In this document: positions 38,552 through 48,857 of the stretch, one piece after another
Position numbering within the stretch: the stretch's first letter is position 1
Layout: each line of letters starts with the position of its first letter
From: Pycnococcus provasolii
Taxonomy: Eukaryota > Chlorophyta > Pseudoscourfieldiophyceae > Pseudoscourfieldiales
NCBI GenBank assembly: GCA_049487715.1
Contig: CP150546.1
Span: 930,001 to 994,000, forward strand
Length of the DNA stretch: 64,000 nucleotides
Reading direction: 5' to 3'
Made by a program: the position numbers and the translations under genes
Notes under the pieces: model-generated
Told to the model about the DNA's origin: nothing
The model's database searches: none
The model's input: only the letters and a program-made list of their open reading frames with translations

Positions 38552-40041
38552 TCAAAAAGCAAAATGCGTGTCGATCTTGTTCACCACATCACCTGAGGTG
38601 AGGCGTTCGGACGATTCGCGCTTCAAGCAGCTCATAAGCACGGGTCTCAAGTCGGATGGAACTTCCAACTGCTCTTCGCCGCAAGGCGGTGGCGGGTAAA
38701 AGAACCCTTCGTTAGTCTCGCCGGTGGTGCCGTTGCTAACATTAACAGTATTTCCCGGCGCATTCCATACCGACACATACTTCGACGATTGTGCATAGTT
38801 CAACAGCTCCCACGCCACGAGCCCTCCGCTGTAAACATCCGAGGCGAAGTAGTCCAACGCTCTCGCTCCACGTTGCATTCGTTCAGGTGCCATGTACATC
38901 AGTGTGCCTGCTAGGTTACCGCTCGTCTCTGACACGAAAGCCTCAGGCTTCGCCAGGCCAAAGTCGGAGAGTTTTGCAACGACACCACGGCGGTGTTCCT
39001 TTCGATGTATCTGCATCTCACTTCGGATTGGGCCTTTGCCATATACTAGTAGCACATTAGTCGTCTTGATATCCCGATGAGGTAGTCCGCGATCCTTAAG
39101 GTACGCAAGCCCCGAGAAGATGTCTCGCCACAGCCTGCATGCCACCCCAACATTGGGAATCAGGTCTCCATTTAACATGACTCCCTTCAAGTCGCCAAAG
39201 GCACAATATTCCATCACCAGAATATATCTGCCCTGATACATCGTCGCGCCGAAGCTCTTGCAGATGTTGATATGATCAAGGCTTTTCGTCACAAGCATTT
39301 CCCGAAACACATTCTCACTCGTATGGAATACCTTCAGTGCCGCCGTAGTTCCGTCTTCAAGCGTGCCTTTGTATATGGTTGCCTGGCCACCTCGACCGAC
39401 CCTTTCGTTCCACGTTTTTATGCCCAAGCTGTTCGAAAATGATGAGTTTGAGCCTGAGCTCGTCGCGTCGGGATGCAAGGCTGTCAAAATGACATCCTTG
39501 TCACCGACCATGTCACTGTTCTGGCTGCTACTCTTGTCATTGCCACCATCAAACATCTTTGTAGTGCGATTTCTCCGGCAATGCACTGCGAATGATATCA
39601 TGATCAGCATGACACAGCCTCCAAGCCCTCCAGCAATGCCTGCGATTTCACTTGAACCTAGACTGCCTGAGGAAGGCTTCTTATGTCGGCCGTCGTCGTC
39701 GGACGTTGTCTCGTCGGTCATTGTCTTGTCGGTATCTTCAGCGCCCGCCGCGGAGTTTGTGGTGTTTGTAGTGGTGAATGCGGAATCCTCCTTGTACAGA
39801 AATGTCACGACGCCTGGCTTTGTGAGATCTTTCGGAAAATCTTCCCAACTGATGCATTCTACGTGTTGACTGAAGAAACTAAATGGGAAGAAAATCGGCA
39901 AAAGATACCTCGTAAATAGGCTATTATCGATGGCAGAAGAGGCGCATTCACCTAGCTCCTTCACAAGTCCTGAATGAAGACTTCTGCAGGGCGGTTTTCC
40001 ATTCACGTGTACAGGAAATACCTCCTCAATTTGCTCTTGTC
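38552..40041 (-). CDS. receptor-like Ser/Thr kinase, transmembrane and kinase part
   Basis: The frame encodes an outer segment ending in a Thr/Ser-rich stretch, a membrane helix (IAGIAGGLGGCVMLIMISF), a Ser-rich juxtamembrane region and a complete kinase: VGRGGQATIYKG (glycine loop), AALKVF (VAIK Lys), LPHRDIKTTNVLL (HRD), SDFGLAKP (DFG), MYMAPER (APE) and a C-lobe with DVYSGGLVAWELL. It is a TKL/RLK-type kinase and should be active. Standing alone it would start at an ATG at 40051 without a signal peptide. It fits as the 3' part of the upstream frame: removing complement(40042..40072), a 31-nt GT-AG segment, or one A of an A7 run, joins both into about 1,410 aa. A 30- or 39-nt pyrimidine-rich GT-AG segment near 39880 could be another in-frame intron. 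Confidence 0.8.
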
Positions 40042-40072
40042 CTAATTTCATTATAGAGCCATGTTTTTTTAC

Positions 40073-42812
40073 CTAAGTGTACCAAAATACTGTACGCTCC
40101 CGAAAACGAATAACTTCCATCTAACCAAAAACTGCTGAATATTGTTGCATCAACGGATCCTAAGTCAACCATATATTTCGCAACAGTGCATCCAACATTA
40201 ATCGATACGATAGACCAGAGCACACAGAGCGCGCTGCGCAGGCTCTTTTTCTCATCACATTTTGTACCATACGGATTTACATCCCCCGAAGTGGTCATCA
40301 TTCGGGTGAAATGATTGATTGCACCGATAGGATCATCCACGTTGAGAGTTGGTACCTGGGGCCACGTGCGATTCGCTGTGATGTCGAGATCGAAGCCAGT
40401 CGCATAGAATGACGTCGTGAAAACATTCAGCAACCCTTGCTGTGACATGACGGGAAGCCAGCGCCTTACAAGGCTCACAGCACGTGCCATATCCGATGCC
40501 ATATGCCATATGCCGGCTTCCGAGAGAATGCCAGGATTGATTCTGCCATAGTCTTTGGATTTTGCGAATGGATGGGAGCCATCCCACCCAAGAGCGTGCA
40601 CAATCTCGTCGTCGGACATGAGCGCAAGATGACTCGCGACGTCGTCGGCGCTTAGATGCGGCAGTGGCGCGTCTTTCAAAAATGGGCAGGCCTCGTCTGG
40701 AGTGCTCTCTAGCGGATTCCCAGAGGCTGGGCGGCACTTAATGGATGCCACCAGGATCTTGAGCATGCCGTAAACATTCAGGTCTGACATTGGTACTCCC
40801 GCCTCCTCGCGAATGCGGTACATTATGGCGGACGGATCCCTCCCGCAAGTCGTCTGCTCACATTCTGCAGATGACAATGGCTCGACGCCTTCCAACGGCG
40901 CCACCAACTCGAGGTAAGCATCATCAAAATCGACCGACACCGTCTCATTTATATCACTTTTCGAAGCACGCGTCATGGCAACCTGCACAATTGTTTCGCG
41001 CACGTCCGATGTGGGCGTGAATCGGAATGCCAATTTACGCCACACACCCTCGTCTGTGCCGGCACACGTGGTGGTGACGTACGCGTGGCCAATTCCATCG
41101 CTGGTCTGTACGAGAAGCAAATTCGCCGTCTGGCCTCTCTCCGCGGTATACCACGATGATGCAGAAATCGCGTTGATGTATGGCTTTTCTGTCGTCGGCG
41201 GATCTGGATATCTCATGACTGCCAGCGTGACATTTCCATATTTCGTGGCGCATTGCAACCACACGGAAGCCTCATAAGTTTCACCCATTCTTAGGCTCGA
41301 AGCTGCACCTAGGGAATTGAAGAGTGCAAGACCGCTCACTCGTTTCTCACCCATCAGTGCAGCCCCGGGTAGCAGCAGTCGCACGGTGCTGTTTGCACCA
41401 CCTTTACCACCTTTGCCACGGCCGGGCGAAACGCCTTGCATAATCACTTTTCGAGCGCTCATGTCCCACTCTTTTGTAAATACATCCTGCAACGTCGTTG
41501 AAAATCCCGATGCACCCTTTGTCGTTTGTACAATGCTACGCATCAGATGCAGGTGACGAGGTTCACCGTACACACGGTGGAAGTATTCAGTCTCAGCTTC
41601 GTCAATGTACTGTACTCGACCCGATCGGTCAAACGCACGTGTGCCAATCAGACCAACCTGCCAGTACATGGGCACGGGTAAACTGAGGTATTCATGCCAC
41701 CACCGAAACATCCCGTTTGCGAGCAGAAGCCGGCGATAGCCCGTGCCGAGCTTCGGCATCAGGCAGCCGCGAGGTGGGCTCGTGCACGTGGGTATGCCAC
41801 AGCTTGCGCGCATCACTCCAGTGTTTTGGCGATAGTAGCTGAGCCGACGACTCTCGGAATAGTTGACGAGGAAGTGCGAAACACGCGCGCTGGTGATGCC
41901 TGGTTCGCCAGCCGCCTCAAGCTCTGGCGTTCGCTCGACGAAGCAGAATGGGCCCTCGCTCGCAAACCCCTCGAATGTGGATTTGGTCAAGAACGGTTTC
42001 TCCATGTCGTTCATCGCAGGTCTGGGGCCTTTGGGGTCATTTCCATATATATGCTGGTACATCGTCAGGAGTACGGACCGGCACATGTTGTGCGCCTTTG
42101 CGTCTGCCTCACTTCTCGTTTGAAAAGGTCCGAACGCCGGGTAGCGTCCGTGCGTGAGCGGGTCAGGTTGTGCAGACTTGTAGAGAGCTCGTGCCGGAAA
42201 GGACAAATCTTTGCTGTTAGACAGAGTCAGAAAGCTGTGGTTGCTGGCATATTCGACATCCTCGTTCCTCCACACGTTCGTTTCCGACAGTGCCGCAATT
42301 GTGTTTCCCAATGTGTTTCCCTGCGACTCTCCACTAAGCCTTCGAATAGCTTCTTGCCAAGGCAGACACGTCGAGCCGTCGTAAGCTGTGTTTTTGTTCC
42401 CTCGATATCCTGCACCGTGTACAGTTTGGTATCCTTCTCCTCGATACTCAAGTTCTCCGTTCGTGTTTGAGCTTCCCCACCGGTCACAATAGCAGTTCTC
42501 TGGGTACGAGGGTACGCCCACGTCTGCGGCGGCGGCAGCAGCAGCGAAAGATGGCGAAGGCGAAGTCGCGGGTGACGCGTATAGCCTTAGCTGAAGTGCG
42601 ACGACGAAGCAACACGCGGCCGCGACGCTCTTCGTTGAGTCGTTCCGCCAACATGGGCTTTGAGGTCGTCGTTGTTGTTGTCGTCGTCGTCGTCGTCGTC
42701 GTCGGTGCCAAACCGGAGGTGATATTGAGGTTGATGTCGCTAGATTCATCGTGAAGAACCAAAACGAAGAAGCGAGGCGAACACGCCACACACTGCCACA
42801 CACTCGTACCAA
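40073..42812 (-). CDS. large ectodomain of the receptor-like kinase (or separate secreted protein)
   Basis: The 928-residue frame (to 40026 if unspliced) starts with a basic region and a hydrophobic helix (about residues 59-80), a signal anchor, followed by Ala-rich sequence. Then comes a Cys-rich block, NCYCDRWGSSN ... YDGSTCLPW, with loose kringle-like features, and a HGRYPAFGPF block. The middle (about 500-680) has the pattern of a jelly-roll carbohydrate-binding module of the CBM4/9 type (GETYEASVWLQC, VSVDFDDAYLEL). The C-terminal part lacks a recognisable domain. Its last codons overlap the kinase frame by 26 bp, and a short intron or one-base slip would fuse it to the kinase, making a glycan-sensing receptor plausible. 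Confidence 0.7.
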
Positions 42813-43933
42813 GTCTGCTGCAAGTCCACGACCTTAAGTAAGACTAAGACACCAAACAAGGTCGCTACTACAAGTCGTTACTATTCACTCTTCACTTAAA
42901 ATACTTACTTGAGCGGCCACATCCTATTGCTATTCGTATTCGTATTCCTATGGAGATGTCTGTCGTATGGAGGTGGAGATGTCGGAATACCAAACAGTGG
43001 TGCCAGAGACACGAGTGAGTAATGAGAGTAGTGATGCTGCCCACTGATGAAGATGAAGAGATATAAGAGAGGTTGATGAAGAGGCCTCAAAAGTTACTTC
43101 TGGGGATACGAGCTTAAGCCTTAAGGGCCGCGGAAACCAACCTTAAACGTGGTGGAAACCAACCACGGGAAACGTCTACGATAAGAACTAGTTAGGGGTA
43201 GTTCGGGGTTCATGGAATTGGGTGAGTGTACATATCACACCCCTGGGGTGAAGTTGTATGTAACACCTCATTTGTTGTACCTTGGTACCCCCTCCCTCCG
43301 CCCCTCGTTCTTCTGTTCTGTGTCTGTTCTTTTCCAGGCTTGATTTGATGATAGGGCAGGTCCACAAATGGTACGCCCTATCATCCTTACAGTATGGATT
43401 ATCCCTACCCTATCGTAGCGATTAGCCTGACCAGTCGGGGGGAGGGAGTGGGTATGCTGAGTGGTGGAGTGGTACGGTGGTCTATGGTGCCGAATCGCGG
43501 TTTCTTTTTATCCTATCCGCCGCCTTTATCATGGGATCCCTTTGGGATCATGGGATTCCTGGCAACGCGATCAACGCCCTCAAGTCCGAAAAAAGAACAC
43601 GAATTTTCAGTGTTGCATGTCGACATCACGATAGTCTACCTAACCTTCGTAGGGTACTATGGCCATCGTGTTTTCGCTTGCAAAAATGCCATTACAGTAC
43701 ATAGACCTGTTGCCTGTTGGTTGCGTCAACAAAAGAAAAAAACAAAAGAAAAACCTCGTGCAATGCAGGTAGTGTGCAAGGCGTGCAAGGAAGAACAGAA
43801 GATCTAAGGTAGGGGTTAACCCCGAAAGGTAAACTAAAGGTAAACCCCGAATAATCAATTCAATTCGGGGTTCCGACCTCCCAGGAAATCTCAAATCTTC
43901 CCCTCAATCTTTTTCTCACCCTTTGAGAAGATA
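42813..43933. other. 1.1-kb intergenic region, no gene supported
   Basis: The region lies between divergent promoters of the ectodomain gene (-) and the hydrolase (+). It contains GTTAGGGGTAGTTCGGGGTT (about 43191-43210) and GGGGTTAACCCC plus TTCGGGGTTCC boxes (43813-43875), which recur elsewhere upstream of genes. A 137-codon frame at 43394-43807 has no recognisable composition and is not called. Confidence 0.45.
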
Positions 43934-43948
43934 TTGTCGTTCGGTGCA

Positions 43949-45148
43949 ATGCCGTCGACGTCGACGACGCTCGCACGCGCACGCGCACGCGCACGATGTC
44001 ACAGTTCAACCACGCGCCTTGCGCGTCGCTCCTTACCACGCCCGTCTCGCTCGTCGACTCGCGTGAACTCGTTACGGGGCGAGGATGATGATGATGATAG
44101 AAGTGGTGGGGAATCCACGGTAGCGTCGCCGTCGCAATTCGCAACGGCGTTCACGCGAGGTCTTCCAGAAGACGTCGTTCCCGCATTCTGGGAGTGGAAC
44201 ACGCTTAACACGAAACGAGAAAGGAAAACGCACTTGGTCAGATACGTACACATGCAAGGTGAAGGACCAACCGTCGTGCTGCTGCACCCCTTCGGAGGGA
44301 ACCTGCTGCACTGGAGGAGCCTGTATGGACCACTGAGGGAAGCGAAGTGCAACGTCTTCGCGGTCGACCTGCTCGGACTCGGAGGTTCGGAGGCTCCTCA
44401 GGACATGAACTACGACGTCATCACCTGGGCAAGCCAGTGCTCCAGCTTTGTCGAACAGGTCGTCGTCCCGCAGTCAAGCACGGGAACTTGCGTGCTCGTT
44501 GGCACGTCCATCACGAGCCTCGTTGCTCTGCAGGTTGCTGCGGACGACGTGGAAAACACCGACGGCATCAGAAGAGTGGAAGGAATGTGCTTGATGAATT
44601 GCGCGGATGGCCTGAATGGAAAGGCTGTCGCATCGTACGACCAGACGAACATCTTCGTCCTGAAGTACGCCGCGCCAATTCTGTTCTCGACGATAGACGC
44701 GATCCTCAACTTTGAGCCTTTCGCCAAAGCTTTCTTCCAGACATTCCAAACGAAGGCTGTACTCAGCACCTTTCTGAAGGTGGCATATGTTGACGACGAT
44801 AGAGTCGACCACGACCTTGTCGACCTGTTTCAAGCACCATGTCGGCAACCCGGCGCTCTCAATGCTTTCATTAGTGTTTTTACGGGCGATCCGGGCCCAA
44901 CTCCGATGTCCCTCGTAAGTCGCTGTGATGATGACTTGCCGCTCGACGTCATCTGGGGTGAAGACGACTTGATTACGCCTGTCGGTGCGGTCGTAGGCAC
45001 TTTCTTCAAAGACTTGCCATCGACTCGTTCCAATACGACGTTCACGCTCATTGAGGGCGCGGGCCACTGTCCTTGGGACGAAGGTGACGATGCGCGTGGA
45101 TTGACAACAGCGCGTATATTGAAAAGTGTGCTGAGGAAGGCACAGTAA
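43949..45148 (+). CDS. plastid-type alpha/beta hydrolase
   Basis: The ATG at 43949 gives 399 residues with an Arg/Ser/Thr-rich N-terminus, a likely plastid transit peptide. The core has PTVVLLHPFGGNLLHWR (oxyanion HxFGG), FAVDLLGLGGSEAP, a nucleophile elbow VGTSITSLVAL, an acid VIWGEDDLITP and a catalytic His EGAGHCPWDE. This matches the family that includes pheophytinase and related plastid esterases. The elbow reads G-T-S-I-T; the last Gly of GxSxG is Thr, which is unusual. Substrate unknown. Confidence 0.75.
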   Translation: MPSTSTTLARARARARCHSSTTRLARRSLPRPSRSSTRVNSLRGEDDDDDRSGGESTVASPSQFATAFTRGLPEDVVPAFWEWNTLNTKRERKTHLVRYVHMQGEGPTVVLLHPFGGNLLHWRSLYGPLREAKCNVFAVDLLGLGGSEAPQDMNYDVITWASQCSSFVEQVVVPQSSTGTCVLVGTSITSLVALQVAADDVENTDGIRRVEGMCLMNCADGLNGKAVASYDQTNIFVLKYAAPILFSTIDAILNFEPFAKAFFQTFQTKAVLSTFLKVAYVDDDRVDHDLVDLFQAPCRQPGALNAFISVFTGDPGPTPMSLVSRCDDDLPLDVIWGEDDLITPVGAVVGTFFKDLPSTRSNTTFTLIEGAGHCPWDEGDDARGLTTARILKSVLRKAQ

Positions 45149-45256
45149 CTACAAATGTTTCATTATTTTACAGTCAACCTTCAGATTACAAACATTAAAG
45201 TTACACAACACAAACGAATGAGTCCATCATCAATATCAATCGTTTGGATTTGAATT

Positions 45257-47479
45257 CTACACACGGCCCACTGTGTATCCGAGGAAGTCGCCGTACGACG
45301 TCCAGCCTGATGACTTGTATGTCCGATCAGGAGTGCTTGGAATGTCGCGAGGCCTCGCGCCTGACGCACTCCACGCCGTCCACTCCTTTTGGCTCGTCAG
45401 ACCGAGCGTATGCACGTACCCACGCGCATCCTCGAAGCTGCGAAACTTTTCAGCTACCTTACCGATATTGTATCCGAGGAAGTCGGGGTACGATAGCCAG
45501 CCTGCTGATTTGTACGTATAATCAGGAGTGCTTGGAATGTCGTGAGGTCTCGCGCCTGACGCACGCCACGCACGCCACTCCTTTTGGCTCTTCAGACCGA
45601 GCGTATGCACGTACGCGCGCGCCTCGTCGAAGCTGCGATACTCGCCAGCCACCTTGCCGATCTGGTATCCGAGGAAGTCGCCGTACGACGTCCAGCCTGC
45701 TGATTTGTACGTCTGATGGGGATCGCCCGGAATGTCGTGAGGCCTCGCACCTGACGAGCTCCACGCACGCCACTCCGTCGCGCTCTTCAGACCGAGCGTA
45801 TGCACGTATGCGCGCGCATCGTCGAAGCTGCGAAACTCGCTAGCTGCCTTACCGGCATCGTACCCGAGGAAGTCGGGGTACGATAGCCAGCCTGCTGATT
45901 TGTATGTCCGATCAGGATTTCTTGGAATGTCGTGAGGCCTCGCGCCTGACGCACACCACGCACTCCACTCATTTTGGCTCTTCAGACCGAGCGTACGCAC
46001 GTACGCGCGCGCATCGTCGAAGCTGCGACACTGCATACGTGGTCGTCCAACCCGTTCCTCGTATCCGAGGAAGTCGCCGTACGACACCCAGCCTGTCGAC
46101 GCGTATGTCTGATCAGGAGTGCTTGGAATGTCGCGAGGCCTCGCGCCTGACGCACTCCACACCTTCCACACCTTCGCGCTCTTCAGACCGAGCGTATGCA
46201 CGTATGCGCGCGCATCCTCGAAGCTGCGAAACTTTTCAGCTGCCTTACCGGCATCGTACCCGAGGAAGTCGGGGTACGACGTCCAGCCTGCTGACGCGTA
46301 ATACTTATCAGGATCGCCTGGAATGTCGCGAGGCCTTGCGCCTGACGCACTCCACGCCGTCCACTCCTTTTGGCTCGTCAGACCGAGCGTATGCACGTAT
46401 GCGCGCGCATCGTCGAAGCTGCGAAAATGCATACGTGATCGTCCAACCCGTTCCTCGTATCCGAGGAAGTCGCGGTACGATACCCAGCCTGCTGATTTGT
46501 ATGTCCGATCAGGATTGCTTGGAATGTCGTGAGGCCTCGCGCCTGACGAGCTCCACGCACGCCACTCCGTCGAGCTCGTCAGACCGAGCGTATGCACGTA
46601 CGCGCGCGCATCGTCGAAGCTGCGATACTCACGATGCGCCTTCTGGTCCACTGCGCCTCTGAATTGCATACGTGGTCTAACCTGCGCCTTGTGGTCGATA
46701 TCGTATCCGAGGAAGTCGCCGTACGACGTCCACCCCAATGACTTGTATGTCACTTCAGGAGATCTCGGAATGTCGGAAGGCCTCACGCCTGACATACGCC
46801 ACGTCTTCCACTCCTTTTGGCTCGGCAGACCGAGCGCGCGCACGTATGCGCGCGCATCCTCGAAGCTGCGAAGGTTGCCATCCACTTGATCAATATCGTA
46901 TCCGAGGAAGTCGCCGTATGAAGTCCAGCCCGATGACGCGTACTTCTCATCAGGAGCGCTTGGAATGTCGTACGGCCTCACGCCGGACGCACTCCACACC
47001 TGCCACTCCTCCTTGCTCTTCAGACCGAGCCTATGCACGTACGTGCGCGCCTCCTCGAAAGCACGATACTCGCCAGCCGCCTTGCCCACCGCGTATCCAA
47101 GGAAGTCGCCGTACGATACCCAGCCCGATGACGCATACTCGTGATAGGGATTGCTTGGAATGTCGTGAGGCCTCGTGCCTAAACTTTTCCACTCAGCCCA
47201 CTCCTCCACGCTCTTCATACGGAGCGAGCGCACGTACGCACGCGCATCCTCGAAGCTGCGATAATGCATACGTGGTCCAACCCGCGCCACCTTGGCGATC
47301 TTGTATCCGAGGAAGTCGCCGTAGGACGTCCAGCCTGATGACGCGTACTTCTCATCAGGACGGCCCGGAATATCGTAAGGTCTCGCGCCTGACGCACTCC
47401 ACGCATGCCATTCCTTCTTGCTCTTCAGACCGAGCGTATGCACGTACGCGCGCGCATAGTCGAAGCTGCGATACTGCAT
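45257..47479 (-). CDS. tandem-repeat protein, C-terminal 11 repeats
   Basis: The frame is built entirely of about eleven copies of a 60-65-residue unit: RSFxDARAYVHTLGLKS, xxEWxAWSASGARPxDIP, then a SAGWxSYxDFLGY ending. Variable linkers (for example EERVGRxRM, GKAAxEF) separate copies. The unit resembles repeats in algal and brown-algal proteins sometimes called phage-integrase repeat units. It is basic and aromatic, so nucleic-acid binding is possible but not shown. The frame opens at 47479 without a start of its own. It is the continuation of 47556-48659 after a single extra A near 47618; joined length 1,133 aa. Confidence 0.75.
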   Translation of the reverse strand: MQYRSFDYARAYVHTLGLKSKKEWHAWSASGARPYDIPGRPDEKYASSGWTSYGDFLGYKIAKVARVGPRMHYRSFEDARAYVRSLRMKSVEEWAEWKSLGTRPHDIPSNPYHEYASSGWVSYGDFLGYAVGKAAGEYRAFEEARTYVHRLGLKSKEEWQVWSASGVRPYDIPSAPDEKYASSGWTSYGDFLGYDIDQVDGNLRSFEDARAYVRALGLPSQKEWKTWRMSGVRPSDIPRSPEVTYKSLGWTSYGDFLGYDIDHKAQVRPRMQFRGAVDQKAHREYRSFDDARAYVHTLGLTSSTEWRAWSSSGARPHDIPSNPDRTYKSAGWVSYRDFLGYEERVGRSRMHFRSFDDARAYVHTLGLTSQKEWTAWSASGARPRDIPGDPDKYYASAGWTSYPDFLGYDAGKAAEKFRSFEDARAYVHTLGLKSAKVWKVWSASGARPRDIPSTPDQTYASTGWVSYGDFLGYEERVGRPRMQCRSFDDARAYVRTLGLKSQNEWSAWCASGARPHDIPRNPDRTYKSAGWLSYPDFLGYDAGKAASEFRSFDDARAYVHTLGLKSATEWRAWSSSGARPHDIPGDPHQTYKSAGWTSYGDFLGYQIGKVAGEYRSFDEARAYVHTLGLKSQKEWRAWRASGARPHDIPSTPDYTYKSAGWLSYPDFLGYNIGKVAEKFRSFEDARGYVHTLGLTSQKEWTAWSASGARPRDIPSTPDRTYKSSGWTSYGDFLGYTVGRV

Positions 47480-47555
47480 ACGTGGTCGTCCAACCCGTTC
47501 CTCGTATCCGAGGAAGTCGGGGTACGATACCCAGCCTGTCGACGCGTACTTCTGA

Positions 47556-48659
47556 TCAGGATTGCTTGGAATGTCGTGAGGCCTCGCGCCTGACGCACTC
47601 CACGCACGCCACTCCTTTCGCGCTCTTCAGACCGACCGTACGCGCGTATGCGCGCGCATCCTCGAAGCTGCGAAAATGCATACGTGGTCCAACCCGTTCC
47701 TCGTATCCGAGGAAGTCGGGGTACGATACCCAGCCTGCTGATTTGTATTTCTGATCAGGATTGCCCGGAATGTCGCGAGGCCTCGCGCCTGACGCACTCC
47801 ACGCACGCCACTCCGTCGAGCTCTTCAGACCGAGCGTATGCACGTACGCGCGCGCATCGTCGAAGCTGCGATACTCGCCAGCTACCTTGCCGACATCGTA
47901 CCCGAGGAAGTCGGGGTACGATAGCCAGCCTGCTGATTTGTATGTCCGATCAGGAGCGCTTGGAATATCGTGAGGTCTCGCACCTGACGTACTCCACGCC
48001 CACCACTCCTTCATGCTCTTCAGACCGAGCGTGTGCACGTACCCACGCGCATCCTCGAAGCCGCGAAAGTTCCCAGCCACCTTGCCGATCTTATACCCGA
48101 GGAAGTCGCCGTACGACGTCCAGCCTGTCGACGCATACATCTTGTCAGGAGCGCTTGGAATGTCGCGAGGCCTCGCGCCTGACGCACGCCACGCCTGCCA
48201 CTCCTTCACGCTCTTCAGACCGAGCGTACGCACGTACGCGCGCGCATCCTCGAAGCCGCGATGCTTGCCAGCCGCCTTCTTGTCCGCTGCACCTCCGATA
48301 GCATCGCCAGGTGCAGACGCGTCGGCGAACGTGCGTGAGCTGACGTGTGTTGGCGTTGACGAGAAGGAAAGCGGCGTGAGGCACGGCTGGCGATAGGGAA
48401 TGATAAGCTGAGTCACTGTACGAGCTGACGCTGCTTTGAGGCAATCTTGACTCCCATGACTCCCAGCAACCGAGTGGCGCACTCCCGATCGAGACGACGC
48501 TACCCCAAAATGCACAGATACACAGGATACTAAGCGTGTACGTAACACGAAAGGGTTAGAAGGAGCGACCGCAGCGTACGACGCAAGCCAGCGAAGACCA
48601 CCTCCTGAGGCGACCTGCCGCCATGAACTCCACGCCGCCAACGATGCCAGACCCGCCAT
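47556..48659 (-). CDS. tandem-repeat protein, N-terminal part with transit peptide and 4 repeats
   Basis: The ATG at 48659 starts MAGLASLAAWSSWRQ, a mitochondrial- or plastid-type presequence, followed by about 120 non-repeat residues and then three complete repeats and part of a fourth. The fourth copy reads GLKSAK-GVACVECV instead of the GLKSxKEWRAW seen in all other copies, because of one extra base in GCGAAAGGAGTGG (near 47618). The frame then stops at 47556. Because all later repeats stay open in the shifted frame, this is a recent mutation or an assembly error. An upstream frame open to 49049 is probably not translated; a divergent hydrolase gene starts there. Confidence 0.75.
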   Translation of the reverse strand: MAGLASLAAWSSWRQVASGGGLRWLASYAAVAPSNPFVLRTRLVSCVSVHFGVASSRSGVRHSVAGSHGSQDCLKAASARTVTQLIIPYRQPCLTPLSFSSTPTHVSSRTFADASAPGDAIGGAADKKAAGKHRGFEDARAYVRTLGLKSVKEWQAWRASGARPRDIPSAPDKMYASTGWTSYGDFLGYKIGKVAGNFRGFEDARGYVHTLGLKSMKEWWAWSTSGARPHDIPSAPDRTYKSAGWLSYPDFLGYDVGKVAGEYRSFDDARAYVHTLGLKSSTEWRAWSASGARPRDIPGNPDQKYKSAGWVSYPDFLGYEERVGPRMHFRSFEDARAYARTVGLKSAKGVACVECVRREASRHSKQS

Positions 48660-48857
48660 AGACTGGCGTGCATGTGTAATGAAGAGTGTTTGAAAGAAAA
48701 CGAAAACGAGGAAAAAGAGCGAACCCCTAACCGGCTCACCCGAACCCCTAATCCGTCCGGGGGCTCGCCTCATTTCTCCATTTCCAGTGGTCCCCCGTGG
48801 CATCCGTGGCGTCCAGGCCGACGTCGGATTTTGAAACACACGTCTCCGCATGTCAGC

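Noticed and set aside
43394-43807. 137-codon open frame on the plus strand
   Set aside because: No domain, no signal, mixed composition, and it lies in a spacer rich in promoter-like boxes. Probably chance.
46738-47754. Long plus-strand frames opposite the repeat protein
   Set aside because: They are the antisense of the 60-residue repeats; the repeated DNA keeps several frames open at once.
45257-48300. CRISPR-like regular repeats
   Set aside because: The roughly 200-bp periodic repeats are protein-coding with conserved residues, not spaced direct repeats with unique spacers.
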